Under the pieces are notes generated by a model. The model did not search any database. It saw only the letters and a program-made list of their open reading frames with translations, and was not told where the DNA came from. The translations under genes were made by a program, and so were the position numbers. Below are positions 22,155 to 33,238 of a stretch of 64,000 nt of DNA, one piece after another. Where the stretch lies: NCBI GenBank assembly GCA_029215795.1, contig JARDYH010000005.1:32556001-32620000 (forward strand), written 5' to 3'. The stretch's first letter is position 1. The number at the start of each line of letters is the position of its first letter. This DNA comes from Anniella stebbinsi (lineage: Eukaryota; Chordata; Lepidosauria; Squamata; Anniellidae).

Positions 22155-22870
22155 AGACTCCTGTTGCTGTCCTGCTGCTCCAGCCTCCAGCTCTTCTTTC
22201 CAGCCTCTCTCCCAGGGTCATCTGGGGCTTGTCCTTGCCCTGGACAATGGCACAGGCCAAGGAAAGCCCCGGATTGGCCTGGGGGAAAGGCTGGAAGAAA
22301 TGGTTTGGGAAGGCCCCAGAAGGCCCATTTCGGGCACTTCTGGTTTCTGCCGAAAGTGCCCGAAACAGGCCTTCCAAGGCCTGCCCAAGCCATTTCCGGG
22401 TTCCTAGAGGGCTGTCGCCATGGCGATAGCCCTCTAGGAACCCGGAAATGGCTTGGGCAGGCCTAGGAAGGCCCATTTCCGGCACTTCCGGTTTCGGCCG
22501 AAAGTGCCCGAAATGGGCTGTCCGAGGCCTGCCGAAGCCAGATCTGGGTTCCTAGAGGGCCACTGCCATGGCGATAGCCCTCTAGGAACCCGGAAATAGC
22601 TTGGACAGGCCTTGGAAGGCCAAAACCGGAAATGCCCAAAACAGGCCTTCCGAAGCCTTCCAAAGCCAGATCCGGGTTCCTAGAGAGCCATCACCATGGC
22701 AATAGCCCTCTACGAACCCGGAAATAGCTTTGACAGGCTTGGGCAGGCCCAAAAAAGGCCTTTCGGGGGGCTAAATTTCCAGATTTGGCCCCCGAAAACA
22801 GGTTTTTCCCCTGGACCCGGATTTGCCCGCCATTTTCCAGGCATGTCCGAGCAAATTTGGGTGAATTGGC
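22155..22870. repeat. GC-rich array of cruciform-forming units
   Basis: Three near-perfect 44-bp palindromes of the form GGTTCCTAGAGGGC...GCCCTCTAGGAACC start at 22399, 22547 and 22675. They are separated by blocks that also pair (AGGCCTTCC/GGAAGGCC, TTCCGGTTTCGGCCGAAAG). A further hairpin lies at 22195-22290. Frames of 66-131 codons on both strands result from this symmetry. Confidence 0.8.
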
Positions 22871-22871
22871 A

Positions 22872-23175
22872 CCCAGAATTGGAGTCCACCAGGGGAAGAG
22901 CCTTCAGTGTGGTGGGCCCCCCTATGGAATTCCCTGCCTCTAGAGGTCAGACAGGACTCAACTTTGTATTTCTTCTGGCGCCTCCTGAAAATATCGTTCC
23001 AGGAAGCCTTCCCTTAATGACCACCCGTGGTTTATTTTGTACTTTGTTTCTTTTAAAAATGTACTTTTAATGTGTTTTTGTTCTGTTTTTATTCTATTTT
23101 ATTTTGTCCACCGCCCTAAAATTCTGAATGGGGAGTAAATAAAATAATAAAATAAATAAATAATAAATACAAATA
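22872..23175 (+). mobile_element. LINE 3' end
   Basis: Degenerate codons for FSVVGPP, EFPAS and a FLLAPP-like tail recall the L2/CR1 end AFSVVAP-LWNDLP. The T-rich UTR, CACCGCCCTAAAATTC and an AATAAATAA tail follow. Confidence 0.7.
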
Positions 23176-23819
23176 AAGAGTGGAGAAAACTGGGCCCCTT
23201 GCCTTCCAAACCCAAATACAATATAGAGGCCTGATGTGTACATGCTAAATAATTCAGTAAACATATTAGTGTTGGGGGGAGTTTTTTTTAATAAAAGGTT
23301 TGTCTTCTGTTTGTAATGCTTTGGCACACCATCTACTCTCACGGTGCAATCCCAGATGAATGCAAGAACACTTAACGGCATGCTATGAACATGCCTTGTT
23401 CCCATTCAATTGAAAAACATCACAGTTGGGACATTTAATAGCAAGCCATCTACTGTGTTTGAGCATTCTTAAGCAGAAATATTAGAGCAACCAAATTTTA
23501 ATTTCTGCACCCGACATTTGTTACTATAATTACTGTGGAATACAATTAGGTGCTTTTGGATCTTTTAGTGTTAATTAAAAAGCTAATAACTTGAAATACT
23601 ATAAACTTTGAAGAAGAGGGCTAATGTAACAGGCAATTAATCCTTTGTCACGTACTTTTTAAAATCCTTTTAATTGGAAGACTGGCTTTCACTGACTTTC
23701 TAATATAGTAGGGGCACTGATGACATCTCTCCTGTTGCTTTTTTAAAATGTCCAGCATCACTTAAACTGCATAGACTCTGGTTCATCTGAAATTGATCAA
23801 GCTTAGGAAGAGCTGTAGC
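23176..23819. other. AT-rich, apparently unique sequence
   Basis: Between about 23440 and 23690 it is rich in TTAATTA/CAATTA cores without a repeat signature, a possible non-coding conserved block. Confidence 0.3.
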
Positions 23820-24118
23820 TAGGGTAACCATATGAAAAAGAGGACAGGGCTCCTGTATCTTTAATAGTTGTGTAGAAAAGGGAATTTCAGCAGGTGTCAT
23901 GTATGTATGCAGCACCTGGTGAAATTCCCTCTTCATCGCAACAGTTAAAGCTGCCAGAACTATACTTGAGTGACCAGATACAAAAGAGGGCAAGGCTCCT
24001 GCAGCTTTAACTGTTGCGATGAAGAGGGAATTTCACCAAGTCCTGCATGCATACATGACGCCTGCTGAAATTCCTTTTTCTATACAACTGTTAAAAGATA
24101 CAGGAACCCTGTCCTCTA
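23820..24118. mobile_element. MITE family A copy 5, right end shortened
   Basis: It starts TAGGGTAACCATATG and has the fourfold palindrome, but stops at CCTGTCCTCTA, missing the CATATGGTCACC end. Flanks (ctgtagct, gtgtagct) agree at 7 of 8 if shifted by one base. Confidence 0.85.
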
Positions 24119-24136
24119 GTGTAGCTCATATTATTT

Positions 24137-24195
24137 GCTGGCAGAAGGTCCCTTGCTAGGTTCAGTCCCTGATATCTCCAGGCAGGGCTGCAGAA
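24137..24195 (+). mobile_element. Fragment of tRNA-Ala-derived SINE (type 1)
   Basis: GGCAGAAGGTCCCTTGCTAG, GTTCAGTCCCTGATATCTCC and AGGCAGGGCTG match the B-box and body of the SINE seen in full at 55012-55200. Confidence 0.65.
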
Positions 24196-24430
24196 GGCCC
24201 TTTCTATACTTCCCAGTGTTCCAGGAGGGAGGGGGAGGCTCTCGCGATAACCCGATCACAAGAGCCTCCCCCAACGTGCACACATGGTGCGCGACATCCT
24301 GGAAGGAAACAGGACGTTGTGCCTGCCATTTTTTTTAAGAGCCAGAGGAGAGAGCGCACTTGTGCTCCAGCGCAAACTGTAAGTGTAACACACCCCAAAA
24401 TCGGGTTTTGAAACCCCCCCTCCCGCCATC
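24196..24430. mobile_element. Family E-like GC-rich MITE fragment
   Basis: It starts AAGGCCCTTTCTATACTTCC like the copies at 35932 and 54475 and holds a hairpin GGGGGAGGCTCT/AGAGCCTCCCCC. Confidence 0.5.
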
Positions 24431-24964
24431 CCAGGATCCTCTTTTCCCCACTAAAATTAAAACACAATTAGGATTTTTGTTTTAATTTTATAACCATTTT
24501 TAAGCATTATGGAAAGAAAGGGGAATTTTAAACTAAAACTTTGACTTCTGACAATCTTCTCATATAAAAAAATGTATTTTACTCTCTCTGTCTCTCTCTT
24601 TCTTTGTGTTTGTTCCAGTCTGTTGATGACATCACACACATCCCCAGTAGATAGATTTAAGAGAAGGGAAAGTGGTTGATCAAGACCATTGTGAAAATTT
24701 CCCCCCAACTCCTTTCTAATTATACCCTTTGAAAAATAAATGGCATCTTGTTTACCGCAAGGCTTGAAATGCTATTCAAAGGAAAGAGAAGTGTAAACAT
24801 AGTTGGCGAAATTATTTTAATGGTATCTTTTAACTTACTAATTTCAATTAAACCAAGCATCACTTTTATATGCAACAAGACTAGCATAAATTACCCACTT
24901 CCTGTCTAAACCATTTCTATGCTGTATAAATTGGTAAATATGGAGCCAGTACATGTTGGGGGTT
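24431..24964. other. Gene-free AT-rich sequence
   Basis: A CT-rich run lies near 24584-24605; no recognised element. Confidence 0.4.
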
Positions 24965-25107
24965 TTAACCGGGGCAGGATCTACACTACTGCTTTATAAT
25001 AGCATTGAAGTGCACTGACAACTGTTGGGGCCCATGACACATTCCATATACAATTTTCAAACTGCTTTCAAAGTGTTATATCCTGCTTGGTGTAGATCTG
25101 GCCCGGT
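24965..25107. mobile_element. MITE family F copy 1
   Basis: GATCTACACTACTGCTTTAT at the left and GCTTGGTGTAGATC at the right are inverted ends. The centre carries TGACAACTGTTGGGGCCCAT, shared with 27776 and 62285. Confidence 0.75.
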
Positions 25108-25987
25108 ATTGTAGACTTCAGTGAGACTCCATCATAGGGCCCATAGCTTATCAAAGAACATCACAAATCATAACTCTGGACCAGAGCAACTCTGTGCAGA
25201 GTTAGGAGTTAAGAAATCCAGCATAGATTACCTGTGTGAAAAGTGTTAAAATCTGAACATTGTGTACTCATACAGTATTTTCTCTTGTTCATAGTGTTCC
25301 TACCTTTCTTCCTTTCAAATACTTTGCCTCCCATTCAGAAGCCCCACTACCCAATTCCCCAAATCACTTCCGCTTTTATCCCGCCCACCCCGACACACAC
25401 ATACCGCAAAGTCAACTGTACCACTTCAAACTGTAAAGGAGAATTGCATTTTCAAATTCTCCCACATATAAAAAGCTTCCTGCATGTTGTAAATGGAAAC
25501 AAGGGAGAAACTTTAATCTTAGCCATCTCCAGAATGCACTAGTTCATACCATACTGGGTGCTTTTTACAAGGTGGAATATGTTCAAGAATATTCCCATCC
25601 CCACCTCCAGTCTGAAATGGCACAGTCCAGAGTTCTACCACCTTATGCTAATACCTCAATGGTGGGTGGGAAGATGAGGTGAGAGTCTTTTTCCCTACTC
25701 ATCACTGAAGCTGTCGTTGTGGCAGGGCCAAGGGGCTACAGCTGAGCATCCTTTTGCATTTACTGAATCTTCCATGAAATGTTTCACTCAATGCCAATAG
25801 CGATGTAAACAAACACGGTTTTAACTGAAACAAATACGTTTTAAAAACCTTGATTTGCACTGTTGTATGCATGTGTGCACATTCAAACTGCCTTTAAAAG
25901 GACACCAAGATTTTGAATTTGTTTTGTGTCAGTTATTTTTATTACTGTCATACACAGCTAGCAATACTTTGCCCAGGGAGGGAGGAA
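25108..25987. other. Gene-free sequence
   Basis: A 99-codon frame (25243-25542) has a hydrophobic start but no homology that I recognise. Confidence 0.4.
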
Positions 25988-26056
25988 AGGATGGGTGAGA
26001 AATTCATTTCAGTTTGTCTTCAAAATTTTCAAAAATTGCAAATTACTTCATATTTA

Positions 26057-26092
<36 letters not shown>

Positions 26093-26525
26093 TGGATGTG
26101 GGAGAAACCAAAACGGACAAATTCACCTATCCCGGCCCAAAGTTTTGAGTGTTTAGCTCTTAAGAGCACATGCTGGCTAGGACATGCTGGGACTTTTTTT
26201 CTGTCTAAATATGCATAGGATTTCACCCTAAAGGTCTAATTTTGAATTCTGGGTATTCCACCATGTTTGTGGTGATGAATTCAGGTAGCCATTTTTTTTT
26301 CTGACATCTTTAACAGTGTTCTGTTAAGCAGATACAACACTGACCTCTTTATGCTGGGAACAGCTGAATTTGGCCTGTGCAGATGGGTGATAATTTCATT
26401 TCAGTTTGGGTTTGATAAGAATTTATCAAAATTTGGATATTACTTCATATTTAGAAGAGGGGAAATTGGGAATTAAAAAATCTTAATGCAGGAGAAATCA
26501 AAATGGACAGATTTACCTATTGCTA
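25988..26525 (+). repeat. Direct repeat pair, about 140 bp each
   Basis: The block 25988-26125 (ATTTCAGTTTG, TTACTTCATATTTA, GGAGAAACCAAAACGGACA) recurs at 26384-26525 in the same orientation, about 395 bp apart. An (AT)n tract, 26060-26091, splits the first unit. Confidence 0.65.
26060..26091. repeat. (AT)n microsatellite
   Basis: Sixteen AT units inside the first direct-repeat block. Confidence 0.9.
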
Positions 26526-26596
26526 GGCATGGGAACAAAACCACCAGCACTGTTTCTGCACAAATTACCTCAACATTCCCCACATCCTTTCCTCAA

Positions 26597-26733
26597 TGAC
26601 TTAGAGCAGCCTTCTCCAGCTTGGTGCCTCCAGATGGACTACAATTTGCATCATCCCAGACCACTGGCTATGATGGCTGGGACTGATAGGAATTGTAGTC
26701 CGAAATATTTGGAGGGCACCAGATTTGGGTAGT
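26597..26733. repeat. Palindromic repeat family H
   Basis: CAGCCTTCTCCAGCTTGGTG, CCTCCAGATGGACTACAA and the inverse GGAATTGTAGTCC, GGAGGGCACCAG form the arms. Confidence 0.7.
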
Positions 26734-26756
26734 TTATTTTAAAGGGCAACTGGAAA

Positions 26757-26835
26757 CATTCCAATAATCAGACAGTATTATTTATACCCCACTTTTGACC
26801 CAACATAGGATACCAAAGCAGCTTAGATATTTATA
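26757..26835 (-). mobile_element. LINE 3' tip
   Basis: Read on the minus strand: AAGCTGCTTTGGTATCC and AAGTGGGGTATAAATAA, the usual LINE 3' terminus. Confidence 0.5.
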
Positions 26836-26849
26836 AATCAAGGAACTGT

Positions 26850-27710
26850 TCACATAAAGCAATGCTGATCTGCATATGATCAAGATTCTGAGCTAATTCA
26901 AATAATCGAGAGATATAGACAATTAAGGTACATGTATTTATTATTGCATTTGCCATTTAAAATATGACTTAAAAGATCATCCCAAATCGGTCAAAGCAAA
27001 CTAATAAATGCCTACATCTGAATTATGACATTAACAGGATCACTTCCCAAAAGAAAATGCTGAACAGTTTCCTTATGTGCCATTTCAAATCAGAGCAGTT
27101 TTACCTTTAAGGAAAATCATCTATTTCCCCTGGTGTTAAGAGCTGGGGCGGGGGGGGGGGGGGGAGTTGTTTGATGAGCCTCCTAAAAGATGCTTCAAGG
27201 AAACAGCAGTTTTCATTGTCCCTTCAAATTATTTAAAGTTTGTCGAGCTCAGATTGTTGTTTGAAGGCTACATTGTGAGTAATGGGCTGCTGCTGCTATT
27301 TACACATTGGGGTAAAGGCAAAACAGCCATTACGTGCTGCGATTTTATTGCGCTGCATTATGTATGAGATAGTTTTACAAGCAGGTACACACAAAGGGGC
27401 GGGGAGAAGAAACACAGGAAAGCAATTTCTTTTATTGTCCAATATACAAGAGTTAGGAATAATCTAGGGAACATTCAAATGCCCCCGTTTGTGGGCCCTC
27501 TGAGCACCAGATGAAATGAGTTATTTACTGCAGAGCTATGAGCACACACATTAAGGCTACAGTGCAGCTACCAATCTTTCCACTGGGCTAGTTTATAACC
27601 ACTCTGTTTAGAATGCTGCGTAACCAAGAGGCTTCCCTTAATAAATTATAACCTTTATCCAAGAGACAAAAACACTCAGAACCTCCCAACTCCCGTTAAT
27701 AAGGATCCAG
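26850..27710. other. Unique-looking sequence with G17 tract
   Basis: A poly-G tract lies at about 27149-27165. The block 27285-27370 (CAGCCATTACGTGCTGCG, TTTTATTGCGCTGC) looks unlike any repeat here and may be conserved non-coding DNA. Confidence 0.35.
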
Positions 27711-27865
27711 GCAGGATCAACACTGCTGTTTTAAAGTGCGTTAAAGTGCTTTATAACAGTAGTGACAACTGTTGGGGCCCAGGACACACTCCAAAACAGT
27801 TGTCACTACTGTTATAAAGCGCTTGACAGCGCTTTAAAACAGCAGTGTAGATCCGCCCCTGAGAA
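27711..27865. mobile_element. MITE family F copy 2, strong hairpin
   Basis: It is palindromic over about 145 bp. GCTTTATAACAGTAGTGACA pairs with TGTCACTACTGTTATAAAGC, and the outer arms CACTGCTGTTTTAAAG/CTTTAAAACAGCAGTG pair perfectly. Confidence 0.85.
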
Positions 27866-28129
27866 GTAAACTCTGTACTTTTGAAGTGGATTCAGTGCCC
27901 CTACTCGGCAAGTACTGGTGTTTGTCGTAAGAAAACCATTTATACTAGTGTGTTGTTGTGGAAAATAAGGTGTTGGCCTTGGACCGAAGAGATTCTGGAT
28001 CCCTGATCATAGCCAGTCGGCTCATAAACCTCTCTCAGCTTAACAAACTGCACAGGTTGTGCTACACAAAACCCCTTTCCCCTGACCACTAAACACTTGG
28101 TGGTTTCCAACTTTTGTCAGGTTTTCCCC

Positions 28130-28680
28130 ATTTTCCCAATACTGGGACTCAAGGCAGCTTACAAATTAAAACATGTACAGTTAAAAACAGATAGAGATAT
28201 ACGAAAATTAAAAATATAATTAAACATAGTACAATTTTAAAATATTTAAAACATTTAAATACAGTTTAAATACATTTTTTTTAAAAAAAAATCCAAGATA
28301 TAAGCAACACATCACCAGAAGTCCAAACTATTCCCCAAAGACCTGCTAAAACAGAAAAGCTTTAGCCTGCCTCCCAAAGGAGGGAGCCAGTCTAGCTTCC
28401 CTGGGAAGAGAATTCCAGGGCCCCAGGGCAGTCACCGAGAAGGCCCTCTCCCGCGTTCCCACCAGCACTGGCATGAATCAGCACTGGCATTACTGAAAGA
28501 CCCACCAGGACTGGTCTTTTAGAGGATGCAGTAGATGCAACACATCCCAAGCACCCTAGCTGGAGAAGATGCAATACCTTTTGTTCTCCATGATGCCAAA
28601 CGCAGTCAGTTGCCATTATTTTTAAGCCAGCTAGCCTTACTGCAAAACCAACCAGCCAACCAAGCAAAAAGGCTACGCTT
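28130..28680 (-). mobile_element. LINE 3' fragment
   Basis: On the minus strand it carries GCCCTGGAATTC, CCCAGGGAAGC and CTCCCTCCTTTGGGAGGCAG, then an A/T-rich UTR ending AGCTGCCTTGAGTCCC. This is the 3' half of a CR1/L2-like LINE with a decayed coding end. Confidence 0.6.
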
Positions 28681-29856
28681 TAAGAAAAGGGGCATGGACC
28701 AAACCAACTGACAGAAGAGCCATACAGTGAAGTGACAGCCAGAACAAACTTCGTAAATATGTTTGCAAAAGTTAAATAGCCCACATACATTTCCCCCTAG
28801 TCAGCTCCTCTGTATTTAGTCACTTGAAACACTGATGGCCTGAAAGAAAAGGAAAAGGGAAACAGCTTCCTTCTGATTCACAAAGGGCTCTTTGGTTGCT
28901 GTGAGCTAATCCTTATCCAGGGGTGGGCAAATACCAGGCTTGAAGGATCCAGAACCCTGAGATCCACCAGCCAGAGCCAGGTGCAAAAAACAGACACTTA
29001 GAATGAAAGAATGCTGAGCTCAGAAATTTGATTCTAATACCAGAACCAAACAAAGCTCACAGTCCTTTCACACAAAACTCTGCTCCTGGCTACCTCCCCA
29101 AATCTTTCTTCTGGGGCACATACTCCAAGTAACAGGGGGCAGAGCAAGTCATTTTGTTCTTTGAACTGCTAAATAATTGGAAGAAAAGAATTGGGAGTCG
29201 GAAATCCTTGCCAACCTACTCCAAACCCAGAGATTTCCCAGTAGACTCCAATCTGCCCACCCTGTGGCAAGCGTTGATTAGACTGCAGAAGTTCAAACCC
29301 AGCTGCAGGATACTTAGGACAAGGTGGTGGACGAGACTAGGTATGTTGGAGAAATTCGAGACAGGATAAAATGAGTGTTTCTAAGAATCCGATCTGAGGA
29401 ATCCCCTGTAGACTGACTTCCCCAGGCTGTGTGGAGTCTGTAGATTTCCAGATTCATTTATTTTTTACTTTCCTGAAATTTACGCAAATTCATTCACAGG
29501 AAAATATGCATGTTCCTGCTGAGATATATCATGCTGGAAAATATATGTGTAGAAAAGTCAAATGGAATAGGGGACAATATGCTAAATGTCACGAACTAAC
29601 ATAAATTATGTAAATTGTTGCAAACTTTCTTATGGAAATATTTGTGAATTTTTCTGCATAATGAGGGTGGGATTGAATCCACTGTACAATCCACGAAAAA
29701 TGTGGGACGGATTTCAGGAAAACCAGACATCCCTAGATGAGACTATTGTTGTGTTACTGGGGCATGATTATGTAGTCTTTTGTTACTAACAAACAAGGCC
29801 CATTAGCTACTGGGGGGAAATGCAGTTCATCAGACAATGACTGAATTGAGGCCAGA
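28681..29856. other. Gene-free sequence
   Basis: Chance frames up to 71 codons; no repeat signature that I can name. Confidence 0.4.
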
Positions 29857-30275
29857 AACTGAGGCCTTTTCCGCACCAGCCATTTTTCGAGGGGCTGCCC
29901 CTGCTTGCTCGCGGAGAGTCTGCATGATGCACAGAGCTTCCCGAAAGCAGGCAGGAGCCAGCCCTCCATTTTCCCTGGAGTTCAGGGAACACTATTATCC
30001 CGGTTTGTTCCCTGCTCCCGGGAGGGCAGCGACATAGGCGGCTGATATAGCTGCCCATCCTGGGTGCAGCCATGCTTACCTGCGAGTAAGTGCGGTTGCA
30101 CCGATGGCCACGGAGCTGCACTGCGTGGCTCCGAGGCCATCAGGAGGAGGGGACAGGATGGCAGGGTGAGGGGGGTGTGATCGCGTGCTGTTGTTTTTTA
30201 AAATAATAAACTAACCTTTTGCGCAGGAGCACTCATGCACTCCTCCGCAGATCTTTTTTTTTAAAAAAATGGCAG
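29857..30275. mobile_element. MITE family E copy 1, cut by a LINE
   Basis: It starts GGCCTTTTCCGCACCAGCCA. Internal blocks GCATGATGCACAGAGC, CCCTGGAGTTCAGGGAACAC and TTCCCTGCTCCCGGGAG match family E at 36180-36350 in inverted order. LINE sequence follows directly at about 30276. Confidence 0.7.
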
Positions 30276-32360
30276 GCGCAATATATTTATTTATTACCCG
30301 CCTCTCCCAATGGATCGAGGTGGGGAACAGCATTAAACATAAAATACAAAACTGATTAAAAGCACATAAAACCAAATACATCATTAAAATACCAATAAAA
30401 CACTAGTAAAACACTTTAAAATTCATCTGGGTAAGCCTGCCGGAAAAGATTAGTCTTTATAGATCTTTTAAATTCCTGAAGACTGGTGAGTTGGCGAATC
30501 TCTCCCGGCAGGTCATTCCACAATCTGGGAGCGGCAGAAGAGAAGGTCCTCTGGGTAACGGTTGTCGGTCTAGTTCTTGTTGACTGTAGTAAATTCTTCC
30601 CAGAGGACATGAGCGTGCGGGGCGGATTGTATGGGAGAAGGCGATCCCGTAGGTAACCTGGACCCAAACCATGTAGGGCTTTAAAGGTAATAACCAACAC
30701 TTTGTACTTCGCCCGGAAACTGATTGGCAGCCAGTGAAGAGATTTTAAAATTGATGTAATTTGGTAACCCCTAGATGTACCGGTGACCAACCTGCCTGCC
30801 ATATTTTGAACTAGTTGAAGTTTCCGGACTAGGCACAGAGGTAGCTCTATGTACAGCGCATTGCAGAAGTTGAGCCTCGAAGTTACCAGCATGTGCACTA
30901 CTGATTTTAGGTCTTCCAACTCTAGGAAGGGGCGCAGCTGGCGTATCAGCCGAAGCAGATAGTAGGCACTCCTGGCAGTCGCATCTATCTGAGCTGTCAT
31001 TTGGAGCGACAGATCCAGAAGCACCCCCAAGCTGCAAACACAGCCTTTCAGGGGGAGTGTAATCCCATCCAGAACTGGTTGACACACCTCCTACCCCAGG
31101 TTGTGGCCCTTGACAGTAAGCACCTCCGTCTTCTCTGGATTCAGCTTCAGTTGGTTTTTCCTCATCCAGCCCATTACCGCCTCCAAGCATTCATTCAGAG
31201 GAGACACACTATCCTTAGCTGACGCTGTTGTCAAAGGCATAGAGAAATATATTTGGGTGTCATCAGCGTATTGATAGCACCCTGCCCCATGCCTCTGGAT
31301 GATCTCTCCCAGCGGTTTCATGTAGATGTTAAACAGCATTGGGGATAGGATGGCACCTTGTGGTACACCACATAGCTGCTCCTTCTTTGAAGAGCAACTA
31401 TCCCCAAGCATCACCATCTGGAACCTGCCCGAGAGGTGGGACCGGAACCACTGAAGCACAGTGCCCCCGAGTCCCAATTCCCTCAGGCATTCCAGAAGGA
31501 TACCATGGTCGATGGTATCGAAAGCCGCTGAGAGGTCCAGGAGTACCAACAGGGACACACTCCCCCTGTCAATACTTAAGCGTAGATCATCCACTAAGGC
31601 GACCATAGCAGTCTCAACTCCATATCCTGCTCTGAAGCCAGTTTGAAATGGGTCTAGAAAATCTGTATCATCCAAAACTGCTTGCAGTTGGAAGGCAACC
31701 GCCCTCTCGATCACCTTGCCCAAAAATGGAAGATGTGATACTGGCCTGAAGTTATTAAAGTCCAGGGGATCCAGGGAGGGCTTTTTTAGAAGTGGCCGTA
31801 CTACCGCTTCTTTTAAACATGATGGATAACTCCCCTCCTTGAGAGATGCATTAATAATATATTGTAATTGTGATCTAACTGCATCTCCTCCCTGGGCGAC
31901 CAGCCAAGAAGGACAGGGATCGAGAGGGCAAGTCGTCCTCCTCACTCAACCAAGCAGCTTGTCCACATCCTCGGTACTCACCAACTGAAACTTATCCAGT
32001 GTAATTCTACTCGCGGAGTCGCTGGACACTCCATTGTCAGCCTCTGCTATAACGACAGCATCTAAGTCGGCTCTTATCCGAGAGATTTTATCTGTGCAAT
32101 GATCGTTAAAGGCATCACAGCGAACTACCGAAGGCTCTAAAATCGGGTTCAGGGGGGAGGGTGCCCGGGTTAGACCTCTCACCACCCTGAACAGTTCTGC
32201 TGGACGCGAATTCGCAGACGCAATGCATGCAAAGAAAGTTTTCTTCGCTGCATGTATTGCCACCCCATAGGAATGAAGATGTTCTCTATGTCGTGTCTTA
32301 TCGGATATAAGTCAAGTTTTCCGCCATCGGCGCTCCCGGGCCATCACATTCTGGTGTGGT
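30276..32360 (-). mobile_element. L2/CR1-type LINE with near-complete reverse transcriptase, 5' truncated
   Basis: One minus frame runs from about 32360 to 30416 and encodes the endonuclease-RT linker, the RT core and the C-terminal region. The catalytic motifs are present: LLDLSAAFDTIDH (motif A), GVPQGAILSP (motif B) and YADDTQIY (motif C). Downstream is LVTSRLNFCNALY and AAPRLWNDLPG. The frame is broken only by TGA at 32311-32309, TGA at 31948-31946 and TAG at 31093-31091. The 3' UTR (30276-30415) equals the plus-strand tail at 35163-35345. No endonuclease domain remains, so it cannot be autonomous. Confidence 0.88.
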
Positions 32361-32399
32361 CTCTGACTAGAAGAAGCTGGAACAAAAGCAAGGTTGCTT

Positions 32400-32540
32400 G
32401 CTTCAAGTGACCAGTTCAGGTTGACAAGCTCACAATTACATTCTGAAGCCGCTGACGTTCCTGGATGCTTTACAAAGGCAGGCCCAAGTACAGAGTCTTG
32501 CAGTAATCCAATCACGATTCTAGCACTCACTGACAGTGCC
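32400..32540 (-). mobile_element. Second LINE fragment abutting the first
   Basis: Another minus frame gives LDYCKTLYLGLPL, a motif that lies in the C-terminal part of these LINEs. Since the main LINE already has that motif at about 30860, this is a separate copy. Confidence 0.55.
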
Positions 32541-32905
32541 CAAACTCTTGGCCAAGGAGCACTCTCTCACACACACACGCTGCCCATGAGTTTAGCTTCT
32601 GACAGAGATGGGCTGAAGCCTCAAGGCCCTTTTTTCTCTCTAACCACCTCCCAAACTCTGGCAGTGTCTCCTTGCTCCAAGATCTCTCAGAGGAAAAACA
32701 AAAACAAAGGGCAATAGCCATGTGGACCATGTATATTTTAGCAAGAAGAAACGGACAGGAGTTAGAGGCAACAGTGACTAAAAAGCACAAGTCCACTTGC
32801 TGCGGTGGCAATGAAAATGACTGAAGGCGGGTTCTATACATGTAGAGCCTCATTAAGTGACTTAACACAAGAATCAGCCCTGGATGTTTCAAAACCTCTG
32901 GGTGT
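32541..32905. other. Gene-free sequence
   Basis: A short CA run at 32568-32578; otherwise chance frames. Confidence 0.4.
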
Positions 32906-32913
32906 GTGTATAT

Positions 32914-33230
32914 TAGGGTGACCAGATAAAATCCAGGTCAGTGCTCATGTAACTTTAACAGTTGTAGAGAAAAGGGAATTTCAGCCAGAGTCATTTGTAT
33001 GCAGTTAGGTCCTGGTGAAATTCCCTCTTCATCACAACAGTTAAAGGTGCAGGGGCCCTGCCTTCTTTTGTATATGGTCACTCTAGTAGAGTGCCTGCAC
33101 CTTTAACTGTTGTGATGAGGGAATTTCACCAGGAACGAATTGCATACAAATGACACTGGCTGAAATTCCCTTTTCTCTACAACTGTTAAAGTTACATGAG
33201 CCCTGACCTGGATTTTATCTGGTCACCCTA
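32914..33230. mobile_element. MITE family A copy 6, 317 bp
   Basis: The ends are TAGGGTGACCAGATAAAATC and GATTTTATCTGGTCACCCTA, with perfect 8-bp duplication gtgtatat at 32906-32913 and 33231-33238. Confidence 0.94.
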
Positions 33231-33238
33231 GTGTATAT

